From an uncultured Pelagibacteraceae bacterium (lineage in GTDB: Bacteria; Pseudomonadota; Alphaproteobacteria; Pelagibacterales; Pelagibacteraceae), in contig CACNAX010000009.1 of the NCBI GenBank assembly GCA_902618565.1, positions 1-38,949 on the forward strand: 38,949 nt of DNA. The letters run 5' to 3'. Below the pieces are notes generated by a model, which had not been told where the DNA came from, searched no databases, and saw nothing but the letters and a program-made list of their open reading frames with translations. A program made the position numbers and the translations under genes. Positions 8,718-16,031 of the stretch are shown piece by piece. The stretch's first letter is position 1; every line of letters begins with the position of its first letter.

Positions 8718-9476
8718 TTATTTTTTTTGTAATTTAGTTAATTTCCTTATTAAATAAAAATATAATCGATCAGGAATTATTTTTAAAAATTTAAGGATCA
8801 AAGTTAATTCTTTTGGGTAATGTATTTCAAAATCAGAACCATTAATAAGCCCATCATAAATTTTGTCTGCCGAGAATTCTGGAGTTTTTAGGAAAGGCAT
8901 CTTAAAATCATTCTTATCAGTCATTGGTGTTTTGATAAAACCTGGAGAAACTAAACAAACCCTCACGCCATATCTTCCAAAATCAAAATGTAAACTTTCA
9001 GCAAGATTACTTAAAGCAGCTTTGGATGGTCCATAGCCACTTGAGTTAGGTAAGCCTTTGTATCCTGCAATCGAAGATACAATGGTAATAATACCTTTTC
9101 CTCTTTCTCGAAAATGAGTTTCAACTGCTTTTATACAATTTAATGTTCCAAAAAAATTTACTTTAAATACATTTTCAATTTGCTCTACATCAATTTCTCT
9201 TTCTTTTTTTGGATCCCAGGTACCTGTAGAAAAAAAACAAATTTCAATGTCACCAAGTTCCTTTTTTATATTTTCAAAAACAGACTTACACTTTTCCTTA
9301 TCATTTACATCAAGTGGAAAAGATTTAATATTTTGATGCTTATCTTCAATTTCTTTTAATAAATTTTCTCTTCGTGCAGAAATAGCAACTGTCCATCCAT
9401 TATTAGCAAATTTTAATGCAAGTGCTTTGCCAATTCCTGTACTTCCGCCGGTGATCCAAATTACTTTTTTATTCAT
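8718..9476 (-). CDS. short-chain dehydrogenase/reductase
   Basis: A 252-residue classical SDR. The cofactor loop TGGSTGIGKA is at residues 10-19, ISARRENL follows (arginines favouring NADPH), and the catalytic set is the serine in VSSIAGYKG plus Tyr and Lys in SGYGPSKAAL. VSPGFIKTPMTDKN is the usual loop after the active site. The C-terminal tail is hydrophobic and then basic (LTLILKFLKIIPDRLYFYLI then RKLTKLQKK), which suggests attachment to the membrane. It faces the DUF3833 gene with 2 bases between the stops, and its start is only 24 bases from the divergent tspO start, so their promoters must overlap. Its place beside a CFA operon suggests a lipid or aldehyde substrate; this is inference. 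Confidence 0.88.
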   Translation of the reverse strand: MNKKVIWITGGSTGIGKALALKFANNGWTVAISARRENLLKEIEDKHQNIKSFPLDVNDKEKCKSVFENIKKELGDIEICFFSTGTWDPKKEREIDVEQIENVFKVNFFGTLNCIKAVETHFRERGKGIITIVSSIAGYKGLPNSSGYGPSKAALSNLAESLHFDFGRYGVRVCLVSPGFIKTPMTDKNDFKMPFLKTPEFSADKIYDGLINGSDFEIHYPKELTLILKFLKIIPDRLYFYLIRKLTKLQKK

Positions 9477-9500
9477 ATTTAACTGCTGTATAGTACTTAA

Positions 9501-9968
9501 ATGCTAAAAAATAAAATTTTATCTTTTATTCTCTTTGCAATTACTACGTTTTCAGCTTCATTTATTGGAGGTTTGGTTACTATAAATTTTAAAGAACCTT
9601 GGTATTCAAATTTATCTAAACCTCAATACAATCCACCAGATTGGATATTTGGGCCAGTATGGACATTACTTTATTTATTTATGACAATAGCCATATGGAA
9701 TGCGTGGCATAAAAACACAAAAAATTTAAATATTGTATTTTTATATTTCATTCATCTTTTTTTTAATACAACTTGGAGTGTTGTTTTCTTTGGTTTCCAT
9801 AATATTTCTTTAGCAATTTTAAATCTTGTTGTGTTAATTATATTTATTGTTTTATTGGTATTTAAATATAAGAATATAAGTCTATTAAGCATGTATTTGA
9901 TGATTCCATATTTGTTATGGTGTTGTTTTGCATTGCTTTTAAATATAAACATTTTTTTGATAAACTAA
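9501..9968 (+). CDS. tspO: TspO/MBR family membrane protein
   Basis: A 155-residue polytopic membrane protein with about five hydrophobic helices. The signature KPQYNPPDWIFGPVWTLLY at residues 38-56 is the conserved region of TspO/MBR (peripheral benzodiazepine receptor) proteins, and TTWSVVFFGFHNISLAIL later is also typical. TspO binds porphyrins and in photosynthetic alphaproteobacteria tunes gene expression to oxygen and light; in marine bacteria it often lies next to CFA/DUF1365/photolyase clusters tied to light stress. Here it sits 24 bases from the SDR start (divergent) and one base before the DAO-family flavoprotein, forming a two-gene unit. Confidence 0.93.
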   Translation: MLKNKILSFILFAITTFSASFIGGLVTINFKEPWYSNLSKPQYNPPDWIFGPVWTLLYLFMTIAIWNAWHKNTKNLNIVFLYFIHLFFNTTWSVVFFGFHNISLAILNLVVLIIFIVLLVFKYKNISLLSMYLMIPYLLWCCFALLLNINIFLIN

Positions 9969-9969
9969 T

Positions 9970-11073
9970 ATGGATGATGTTGTAATAGTAGGTGGTGGTA
10001 TAATTGGAGCTGCAACTGCATACTTTATGTCCAAAGAAGGCAGAAAAGTAAAAGTCATTGAAAGGGATCCGACTTATAAAACTGCGTCATTCCCATTATC
10101 ACTTGGTGGATTTAGACGACAGTTTTTTCAAAAAGAAAATATTCTTTTAGGAAAATTTGCAAGGGAATTTATATTTCAAATACCAGAATTATTAAAAACT
10201 GAAAAAAATCCAAATCCAACAGCTAGCATGGTGCCTAATGGATACCTTCTAATGTTTGGACCAGATCATGCAGAAGAGCAATACAGAGCTTTAGAAAATC
10301 ATAAAGAATGTGAAGCGGGTACAAAAAATATTAAAGGTTCTGAATTGAAAAAATATTTTCCTTACATTAATGAGGAAGGAATTGAAACTGCAACATTTAC
10401 TGATAACAAGAGCGAGGGATGGATTGATCCATTTTTATTTCATAGCGCATTAAAGCATAAAGCAATTGATCTTGGGGCAGAATTCATTAAGGGAGAAGTT
10501 AAGAGCCTATCTGAAATTAATGCAAAGACAATTATTTCTGCAGCTGGGTGTTGGACTAAAGAACTACTTGAAGATATTCCTGTAGTACCTCAAAAACATA
10601 CAGTCTTTAGAGTTAAATGTCCTAAACACATTCCAGAGATGCCATTATCCGGAGATCTAACAACAGGAGTATATTGGCGACCAGAAGGAAAAGAATATTT
10701 AGCAGGTTCTCCAATTTCAGTATTTGATGCAGAAGATCTTGAACCTGCATGGAATGATTTTGAAGAATTAGTTTGGCCTGCTCTTGCAAAAAGAATACCA
10801 GCATTTGAAGAACTAAAGTTAACAGGTGGATGGGCTGGATATTATGATTGTAACAAATTAGATAATAATGCTGTAGTTGGAAAACATCCAAAATATGAAA
10901 ATGTTTACATGGCCTCAGGATTTACCGGCAGAGGTTTAATGCAAGCACCAGGAATTGGTAGAGCTCTAACTGAATTAATAACTACAGGCAGTTATCAAAC
11001 TATAGATATTAGTGTTTTTGCAGTCGAAAGAGTATTAAATAGCTCAGCAAGACCCGAGCCCTACGTCTTATAA
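9970..11073 (+). CDS. FAD-dependent oxidoreductase, DAO (D-amino acid oxidase) family
   Basis: The 367-residue protein begins with a Rossmann fold, DVVIVGGGIIGAATAYFM (glycines at 8, 10 and 13), and the acidic end of the second strand at Glu31 in KVIERDP, both for FAD. GGFRRQFFQKENILLGKFA and the C-terminal MASGFTGRGLMQAPGIGRAL place it in the DAO superfamily, close to FOXRED1-like and sarcosine/glycine-oxidase-like members. Such enzymes oxidise secondary or primary amines, such as sarcosine, with electrons going to oxygen or the respiratory chain. SAR11 feeds glycine from methylated amines, so a sarcosine-type substrate is tempting, but nothing here proves it. It follows tspO by one base. 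There is no signal peptide, so it is cytoplasmic. Confidence 0.88.
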   Translation: MDDVVIVGGGIIGAATAYFMSKEGRKVKVIERDPTYKTASFPLSLGGFRRQFFQKENILLGKFAREFIFQIPELLKTEKNPNPTASMVPNGYLLMFGPDHAEEQYRALENHKECEAGTKNIKGSELKKYFPYINEEGIETATFTDNKSEGWIDPFLFHSALKHKAIDLGAEFIKGEVKSLSEINAKTIISAAGCWTKELLEDIPVVPQKHTVFRVKCPKHIPEMPLSGDLTTGVYWRPEGKEYLAGSPISVFDAEDLEPAWNDFEELVWPALAKRIPAFEELKLTGGWAGYYDCNKLDNNAVVGKHPKYENVYMASGFTGRGLMQAPGIGRALTELITTGSYQTIDISVFAVERVLNSSARPEPYVL

Positions 11074-11238
11074 TTTTTTTACGTAAACTCCCATCATCCC
11101 ATTAAAAAAAGATACAGCAATTATAAGAATTTGACCTTTTAGTGAGTAAAAATCAAATGATGGATAAAAACTGATAGCTATACTCAAAAAAATATAGGTT
11201 AATAAAAAGGGTCTATAAAACTTCTTTAAAAATTTCAT
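11068..11238 (-). CDS. small membrane protein, 56 residues
   Basis: A short frame from ATG at 11236-11238 to TAA at 11068-11070. It begins basic (MKFLKKFYRPF), then has two hydrophobic helices, LLTYIFLSIAISF and QILIIAVSFFNGMMGVYV, and ends VKKL. The ends are positive on both sides, as expected of a two-helix inner-membrane protein with both termini in the cytoplasm. It starts 11 bases after the stop of the MDR-family reductase on the same strand and its stop overlaps the 3' end of the convergent DAO gene by a few bases, filling what would otherwise be an unusually long spacer for this genome. No clear Shine-Dalgarno is seen, so translation may depend on coupling to the upstream gene. I do not recognise the family. 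Confidence 0.6.
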   Translation of the reverse strand: MKFLKKFYRPFLLTYIFLSIAISFYPSFDFYSLKGQILIIAVSFFNGMMGVYVKKL

Positions 11239-11249
11239 AAAAATTCTAA

Positions 11250-12257
11250 TTAAATTTTTACAAGCATTTTTCCTATGTTTTTACCTTCTAATAAATCAAT
11301 GAATGATTTTGGCGTATTTTCTATACCTTCGTAAACAGTTTCTTTAAATTTAATTTTATCTTCTAGTAACCATTTAGTCATATCGGTTTCAAACTGTTCT
11401 CTATCATTTTCATGATCAAAAATTATAAAACCTTTAATAGTTAGTCTTTTTACAAGAACATGAGCCATATTTTTTAAACCAGAGCCAGGATTGGTTGCAT
11501 TCATTTGGGATATCCTTCCACAAATTACAATCCTTCCAAAGTTCTTCATTTGAAAAATAGCTGACTCTAAGAAATCACCACCTACATTATCAAAATATAA
11601 ATCAAATCCTTCAGGACAAACTTCTTTAAGATGCAAAACAAGATTTTCAATTTTTTTATAGTTAAACGCATGATCAATTTTTAAATCATTTTTTAACCAT
11701 TTAACTTTTTCATCTGATCCTGTACTTGCAATTACTTTACAACCCATATTTTTTGCAATTTGACAAACAGTAGATCCAACACTACCTCCAGCTGAAGAAA
11801 CAAGGATTGTTTGACCTGGTTTTAATTCACCATGTTTAAAAAGTCCTATATAAGCTGTATGACCTGTCATTCCAAGTGGACCTAGATATGTTTGTATAGG
11901 AATATTCATTGGCTCAATTTTTTTTAGATCATTGGAATTACAAACAAAGTAATCTCTCATTCCAAAATTACTAAAAACAATATCTCCTTCTTTAAAATTT
12001 TTGTCTTTAGATTCTTTAACTATTCCTAACGCATAACCTTCCATCTCTTCACCAATATTAAAAGGTGGTTTATAGTTTTTTCTTTCAGTCATCCTTGCCC
12101 TCATATAAGGATCAACTGAAATCCATAAATTTAAAACCAATATATTGTTCTTGGCATCTAAAGATATCTTTTTTGTTTTTATTTCAAAGTCAGTTTCTTT
12201 TGGCAAACCTGTAGGGATATAATTTTTTAAAGCTACGAATTTGCTTGTTACAGGCAT
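11250..12257 (-). CDS. NADP-dependent oxidoreductase, MDR family (COG2130, CurA/LTB4DH-like)
   Basis: A 335-residue medium-chain reductase without zinc. The N-terminal half carries VDPYMRARMTERKNY and FNIGEEMEGYALGIV, and the nucleotide-binding half begins ILVSSAGGSVGSTVCQIAKN with the AxxGxxG turn. YFDNVGGDFLESAIFQM and GRIVICGRISQMN are typical of the leukotriene B4 12-hydroxydehydrogenase / NADPH-dependent curcumin reductase group, which reduces the double bond of alpha,beta-unsaturated aldehydes and ketones. A role in clearing lipid-peroxidation products would suit its neighbour MsrA (3-base gap) and the nearby lipid genes; that is inference. Confidence 0.92.
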   Translation of the reverse strand: MPVTSKFVALKNYIPTGLPKETDFEIKTKKISLDAKNNILVLNLWISVDPYMRARMTERKNYKPPFNIGEEMEGYALGIVKESKDKNFKEGDIVFSNFGMRDYFVCNSNDLKKIEPMNIPIQTYLGPLGMTGHTAYIGLFKHGELKPGQTILVSSAGGSVGSTVCQIAKNMGCKVIASTGSDEKVKWLKNDLKIDHAFNYKKIENLVLHLKEVCPEGFDLYFDNVGGDFLESAIFQMKNFGRIVICGRISQMNATNPGSGLKNMAHVLVKRLTIKGFIIFDHENDREQFETDMTKWLLEDKIKFKETVYEGIENTPKSFIDLLEGKNIGKMLVKI

Positions 12258-12260
12258 TAA

Positions 12261-12833
12261 TTATGATCCCCAAATAATATCAAGTATTCTCTCTCTTTTG
12301 CATGCTTTCTTATATTTTAAATAATTTTCTAAATATACTTGATAGTAATCTTGATGTTTATCCTCTGCTTTGTAAAAAATCTCAAATTCTTTAACATATG
12401 TGACTACCTTCTTTTTAAATTTCTTTTCTAATCTTTTTATATCTTTCTCAATTAAATCTTTCTGATAATCGTTTTCATAAAATGCTACAGATCTGTAGCT
12501 GTATCCTTTATCGCAAAACTGGCCATAAGCATCAAATGGATCAATATTAAGCCAGAAGTTTTTTAAGAGTTCTTTATAGGATATTTTCTCTTTGTCATAA
12601 ATTATTTCAACAACCTCAAAATGACCAGTATCTCCATAGGTGACTTCTCTATATGTTGGATTTGCAGTGATCCCTCCTGAGTAACCTGATATAACTTCTT
12701 CTACACCTTCCAACATTTCAAAAGATTCTTCCATGCACCAGAAGCAACCTCCTGCAAAATACGCTTTATCTTTTGAATGAGAGAATGATGTCGATACAAG
12801 AAATAATAGTAAAAAGTAGTAAAATAACCTCAT
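12261..12833 (-). CDS. msrA: peptide-methionine (S)-S-oxide reductase, exported
   Basis: A 190-residue MsrA whose active site is GGCFWCMEESFEMLEGV, with the catalytic cysteine at residue 30 in GCFWC. VISGYSGGITANPTYREV, FEVVEIIYD and FDAYGQFCDKGYSYRS follow in the usual order. Residues 1-20 (MRLFYYFLLLFLVSTSFSHS) form a signal peptide, so the enzyme acts outside the cytoplasm, repairing oxidised methionine in periplasmic proteins. The family needs reducing power across the membrane; no partner for that is adjacent. It is co-transcribed with the MDR reductase (3-base gap). A second, exported methionine sulfoxide reductase, MsrB, is encoded at 19322-19780. Confidence 0.95.
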   Translation of the reverse strand: MRLFYYFLLLFLVSTSFSHSKDKAYFAGGCFWCMEESFEMLEGVEEVISGYSGGITANPTYREVTYGDTGHFEVVEIIYDKEKISYKELLKNFWLNIDPFDAYGQFCDKGYSYRSVAFYENDYQKDLIEKDIKRLEKKFKKKVVTYVKEFEIFYKAEDKHQDYYQVYLENYLKYKKACKRERILDIIWGS

Positions 12834-12870
12834 ATCTAAAATATATAATAATGAGGGTTTAAATCTATGG

Positions 12871-12911
12871 TATTAAAGGTAGCTACTTATTTAAGTAGCA
12901 TACCTTTAATA
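12871..12911 (-). terminator. long stem-loop downstream of formate dehydrogenase
   Basis: An inverted repeat pairs 12871-12888 with 12893-12911, giving an 18-base-pair stem with a single bulged A at 12900 and the four-base loop ATTT. It begins 8 bases after the stop of the formate dehydrogenase gene on the minus strand. There is no T-run after it in the minus direction, so it may stabilise the 3' end of the fdh messenger as much as terminate it; in the plus direction a T-rich stretch follows (12912-12930), but no plus-strand gene leads into it. Confidence 0.6.
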
Positions 12912-12919
12912 AATCTATT

Positions 12920-14119
12920 TTATTTTTTTTGATATTTAGCAGCTTCTTCTGATCCACTAGTTGCAGACCCTTTACTGTAAGAATGCGCACCCATTCCTGC
13001 TAATTGGCCGTCTTTTACGATCAAATATTGATTTCTAATTTCTTTTCCTTCAAAGAAACATTCCAATATTTCTCTAACACCATCTGCATATCTTGCTTGA
13101 GCAGATAAAGATGTACCTGAAGTGTGAGGTGTCATTCCATGATTTGGCATTGTTCTCCATACATGGTCGTTTGGAGCAGGCTGTGGAAACCATACATCAC
13201 CTGCGTAACCACTTAGCTGTCCACTTTTTAGGGCTTTAGCTATTGCATCTCGATTACAAATTTTACCTCTTGCAGTGTTAACTATGTATGCTCCTTTTTT
13301 CATTTTACTTATCATTTCATCATCAAACAAATTTTCAGTTTCAGGATGAAGTGGGCAATTAATTGTAACAACGTCGCAAACTTTTACCATAGACTCCACT
13401 GATTCATGAAAAGTCAAGTTTAGCTCTTTTTCAACACTGTCAGGTAATTTATGTCTGTCAAAATAGTGCAAATGAACATCAAATGGTTTCATTTTTCTAA
13501 GTGCATCTAATCCGATCCTTCCAGCAGCAACGGTTCCTATATGCATTCCTTCAACGTCATAACTTCTTTGAACAGCATCTGCAATATTCCATCCACCTTC
13601 ATTAACTATTCTATGTTGATTGTGATAATCTCTAACCATTGATACAATCATCATTACTATGTGTTCAGCAACTGATCTAGAATTACAGAAAGTTACTTCA
13701 ACAACATCAATTTTATTATCCATTGCTGCTTGTAAATCAACGTGATCAGAACCTATTCCTGCTGTTATTGCCATCTTAAGGTTTTTAGCTTTAGCGATTC
13801 TTTCTTTAGTTAAATAATAAGGGAAAAATGGTTGAGAGATAACAATGTCAGCATCAACAATATGTTTATCCGCTTCACATCCATCTCCATCTTTACTGTT
13901 AGTAACAACCAATTCGTGTCCATTACTCTCTAAAAACTTTCTCAAACCAAGTTCACCTGAAACACAACCAAGTAATTGGCCTGGTGTAAAATCTCTTCCT
14001 TTAGGCGATGGCAATGTCATTCCATCTGGATATTTCTCTAATTTTGGTAAATCCGACAGAGGATAAGATTTAGGCATTCCTCCTTTTGGATCATCATACA
14101 ATACACAAAGTACTTTCAT
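12920..14119 (-). CDS. fdh: NAD-dependent formate dehydrogenase
   Basis: At 399 residues this matches the Pseudomonas sp. 101 type of metal-free formate dehydrogenase almost position for position. The residues known to matter there are seen at the same numbers: Ile122, Asn146 (FCNSRS), Asp221 after the nucleotide loop VAAGRIGLDAL (197-207), Arg284 (NTARGK) and His332 (TPHTSG). Asp221 indicates NAD rather than NADP. The C-terminal AGMGAHSYSKGSATSGSEEA is also conserved. It oxidises formate to CO2 in the cytoplasm and yields NADH, a way to gain energy from C1 units released by folate metabolism. It is a single-gene unit, with AGGAG 5 bases before the start and repeats upstream that may be an operator. 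Confidence 0.97.
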   Translation of the reverse strand: MKVLCVLYDDPKGGMPKSYPLSDLPKLEKYPDGMTLPSPKGRDFTPGQLLGCVSGELGLRKFLESNGHELVVTNSKDGDGCEADKHIVDADIVISQPFFPYYLTKERIAKAKNLKMAITAGIGSDHVDLQAAMDNKIDVVEVTFCNSRSVAEHIVMMIVSMVRDYHNQHRIVNEGGWNIADAVQRSYDVEGMHIGTVAAGRIGLDALRKMKPFDVHLHYFDRHKLPDSVEKELNLTFHESVESMVKVCDVVTINCPLHPETENLFDDEMISKMKKGAYIVNTARGKICNRDAIAKALKSGQLSGYAGDVWFPQPAPNDHVWRTMPNHGMTPHTSGTSLSAQARYADGVREILECFFEGKEIRNQYLIVKDGQLAGMGAHSYSKGSATSGSEEAAKYQKK

Positions 14120-14132
14120 TTTTACTCCTATT

Positions 14133-14201
14133 ACTAGCTTCTCTAAGCTGAATTATTAATTATTATTTGAAAAGACTAGCACAAGTTAAATAGGACTAGC
14201 A
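14133..14201 (-). promoter_or_regulatory. repeated TGCTAGTC sites upstream of fdh, candidate operator
   Basis: In the 94-base spacer before formate dehydrogenase the octamer GACTAGCA (minus strand TGCTAGTC) occurs at 14174-14181 and 14194-14201, starting exactly 20 bases apart, about two helical turns. A shorter copy of its core, ACTAGC, lies at 14133-14138 near the start codon and takes part in a small AGCTT/AAGCT hairpin in the leader. Same-face spacing of direct repeats is what a dimeric regulator binding side by side would need. No regulator gene is adjacent. Confidence 0.4.
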
Positions 14202-14213
14202 AACAAATTGTGT

Positions 14214-14678
14214 TTATTTTGGGTAATTCCTTTTAGCAATAAATTTGTTCAAGATTATGCCAAAAAATATCACAATAATTGATCCGCTTATAACTGGGGA
14301 AATTAAATATTCAAATGAAACTGACCCCATGATCACAATTATAGGATTTCCTCCTGCAGGAGGGTGGGTTACATTAAGAATAATCATTAATCCGACACCT
14401 ATTCCAACAGCAACAGGTATAATAATATATATCGGAAGTGGAACGAAATTCACAAATATCACACCAACAAGTGAAGTTAAAAAATGACCAAAAAATATAT
14501 TTTTAGGTTTTGCAAAAGGACTTTCTGGATACCCATAAAGCAAAACCATTGTAGAACCAAAGGAAGCAATCAAAAATAATCCATAAGGTGTTTTATAAGT
14601 AAGCAATGACAAAACCCCAATTGTCATAGTAGAAAATATTGCAGCGATAGCAGGTTTTTTAATATCTAAATTATTCAT
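14214..14678 (-). CDS. HPP family integral membrane protein
   Basis: A membrane protein with about five hydrophobic helices and the family signature NVTHPPAGGNPIIVIMG in the second half, plus FGSTMVLLYGYPESPFAKPKN earlier. Two starts are possible: ATG at 14702 (162 residues) and ATG at 14678 (154 residues, beginning MNNLDIKKPAIAAI). I prefer the second because it overlaps the preceding Fe-S scaffold gene by only 8 bases, a common coupling distance here, and starts where family similarity begins. Some HPP proteins in cyanobacteria and plants transport nitrite; substrate is unknown in heterotrophs. It is cotranscribed with the SufU-like gene. Confidence 0.88.
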   Translation of the reverse strand: MNNLDIKKPAIAAIFSTMTIGVLSLLTYKTPYGLFLIASFGSTMVLLYGYPESPFAKPKNIFFGHFLTSLVGVIFVNFVPLPIYIIIPVAVGIGVGLMIILNVTHPPAGGNPIIVIMGSVSFEYLISPVISGSIIVIFFGIILNKFIAKRNYPK

Positions 14679-15072
14679 CAATGCTGAGTTTCTTAATTGC
14701 AATTAATGGCATTAATACACAGTTTTTTCTAGATATATTTTTTTTATTAAACAATTTATTAAATTTATTTAGATTTTTTGGCAAAGGTTTAATTTCATTT
14801 TCAAAATAATCGATAAGATTTTTTAATAAATAATTAATTTTATTTTTACTTTTTTTGATAAGTTTATGAGATATTAGGCTTGCAGAAGCTTGACAGTAAA
14901 CACAGGATTTTGTCTGATACCCAATATCTTGTATTATATTTTTCTTAATATTAACTCTCATTTCAATTATATCGCCACAAGTTTTATTTTTATATTTCGA
15001 TCTATGAGTGTAATCTTTCAATATTTTATTATTAGTCGTGTCGGATGCAATTTTTATTATATCTAAATCCAT
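14671..15072 (-). CDS. NifU/SufU-type iron-sulfur cluster scaffold protein
   Basis: A 133-residue protein with the three cysteines and the aspartate of U-type scaffolds: Cys32 and Asp34 in TCGD, Cys57 in TKSCVYCQASASLIS (an additional Cys60 follows), and Cys118 in RKNCVLMPL. The spacing 32-57-118 is like that of SufU (41-66-128 in Bacillus) and longer between the second and third cysteine than in IscU, so the SufU-type subgroup is the better fit. It would hold nascent Fe-S clusters or, as SufU does, relay sulfur to SufB. No other suf genes are adjacent. It starts 47 bases from the divergent EamA transporter and overlaps the HPP gene. Confidence 0.8.
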   Translation of the reverse strand: MDLDIIKIASDTTNNKILKDYTHRSKYKNKTCGDIIEMRVNIKKNIIQDIGYQTKSCVYCQASASLISHKLIKKSKNKINYLLKNLIDYFENEIKPLPKNLNKFNKLFNKKNISRKNCVLMPLIAIKKLSIDE

Positions 15073-15119
15073 ATTTATTTAATAATATCACTAAAAATTT
15101 ATAAAAAATAAATTAATTT

Positions 15120-16025
15120 ATGCCTGATTTAAAAAATCCTAAAGTAGCTATTCCAATTGTTTTATTTGCAGGCATACTTTGGTCATTTGGACCATATGTT
15201 GTAAGACATATAGACCAACCTGAAACTGTCCCTTGGCAATACTTGTTTGCAAGAGGCATTGTTATTTTTTTATTGCTGAATATTTACTTATTTCTGGAAG
15301 AAGGAATTTCATTTTATAAAAATTATTTTAAAATTGGGATATCTGGAATTATAGGTGGTGTCGGTTTAGGAACAGCAATGATAACTTTTATTTGGTCAAT
15401 TACTAACACGACAGCAGCAGTAACTTTATTATGTTTAGCTGCAATGCCTTTTATAACCGCGCTACTTGGTTTTCTATTTTTGAAAGAAAAAATTTCAATC
15501 ACAGTTTGGATATCAATTTTAGTCGCTGCATTTGGTATAATAGTAATGGCCTACGGTAATACCGAAGAAAATTCTTTAATGGGTCTAATTTTTGGATTAG
15601 TATCTGCACTAGGTTTTTCAATTTTTTCAGTAAGTCTGAGATGGAGAAAACAAACTCCTAAGTTTACAACTGTTGCTATAGCAGGATTATTTTGTTTTTT
15701 ATTTTCAACAGTTATGCTTTTAAATAACGATGCAAATTTCTTATCTTCAAATAAAAATGAAGCATTATTTGCCACTCATGGAACACTTGTGTGCATGGGC
15801 TTAATTCTTTATTCAATTGGGTCTAAACATATTCCTGCAGCTGATTTAACGCTATTGTCTTTGACTGAAGTAATAGGAGGAATATTTTGGGTTTGGCTGC
15901 CATGGCTTGGAATAAATGAAATTCCTTCAACTAATACAATTATTGGTGGCTTCTTTATTTTTTTAGCTATTTTTTATTATAGTATGATAATGCAATCTAA
16001 TAGAAGATTTATTGGATTAAATTAA
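15120..16025 (+). CDS. EamA/DMT-family transporter
   Basis: A 301-residue membrane protein with ten predicted hydrophobic helices arranged as two EamA repeats; the first includes LLCLAAMPFITALLGFLFLK followed by EKISITVWISILVAAFGIIV, the second ends with HIPAADLTLLSLTEVIGGIF and LPWLGINEIPSTNTIIGGF. These drug/metabolite transporters usually export small metabolites or import solutes in the inner membrane; substrate cannot be read. It begins a three-gene plus-strand unit with the amidinotransferase (6-base gap) and threonine aldolase, so a guanidino or amino acid compound is a reasonable guess. Another EamA protein lies at 22310-23176, with a different context. Confidence 0.9.
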   Translation: MPDLKNPKVAIPIVLFAGILWSFGPYVVRHIDQPETVPWQYLFARGIVIFLLLNIYLFLEEGISFYKNYFKIGISGIIGGVGLGTAMITFIWSITNTTAAVTLLCLAAMPFITALLGFLFLKEKISITVWISILVAAFGIIVMAYGNTEENSLMGLIFGLVSALGFSIFSVSLRWRKQTPKFTTVAIAGLFCFLFSTVMLLNNDANFLSSNKNEALFATHGTLVCMGLILYSIGSKHIPAADLTLLSLTEVIGGIFWVWLPWLGINEIPSTNTIIGGFFIFLAIFYYSMIMQSNRRFIGLN

Positions 16026-16031
16026 TTTTAC

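Noticed and set aside
8716..8735. T-run between DUF3833 and the SDR as an intrinsic terminator
   Set aside because: No stem of useful length precedes it; T-runs are common by chance in this sequence.
14679..14702. Upstream start of the HPP protein
   Set aside because: It adds MQLRNSAL, which lies within the coding end of the Fe-S scaffold gene and increases the overlap; the next Met fits family length and coupling better.
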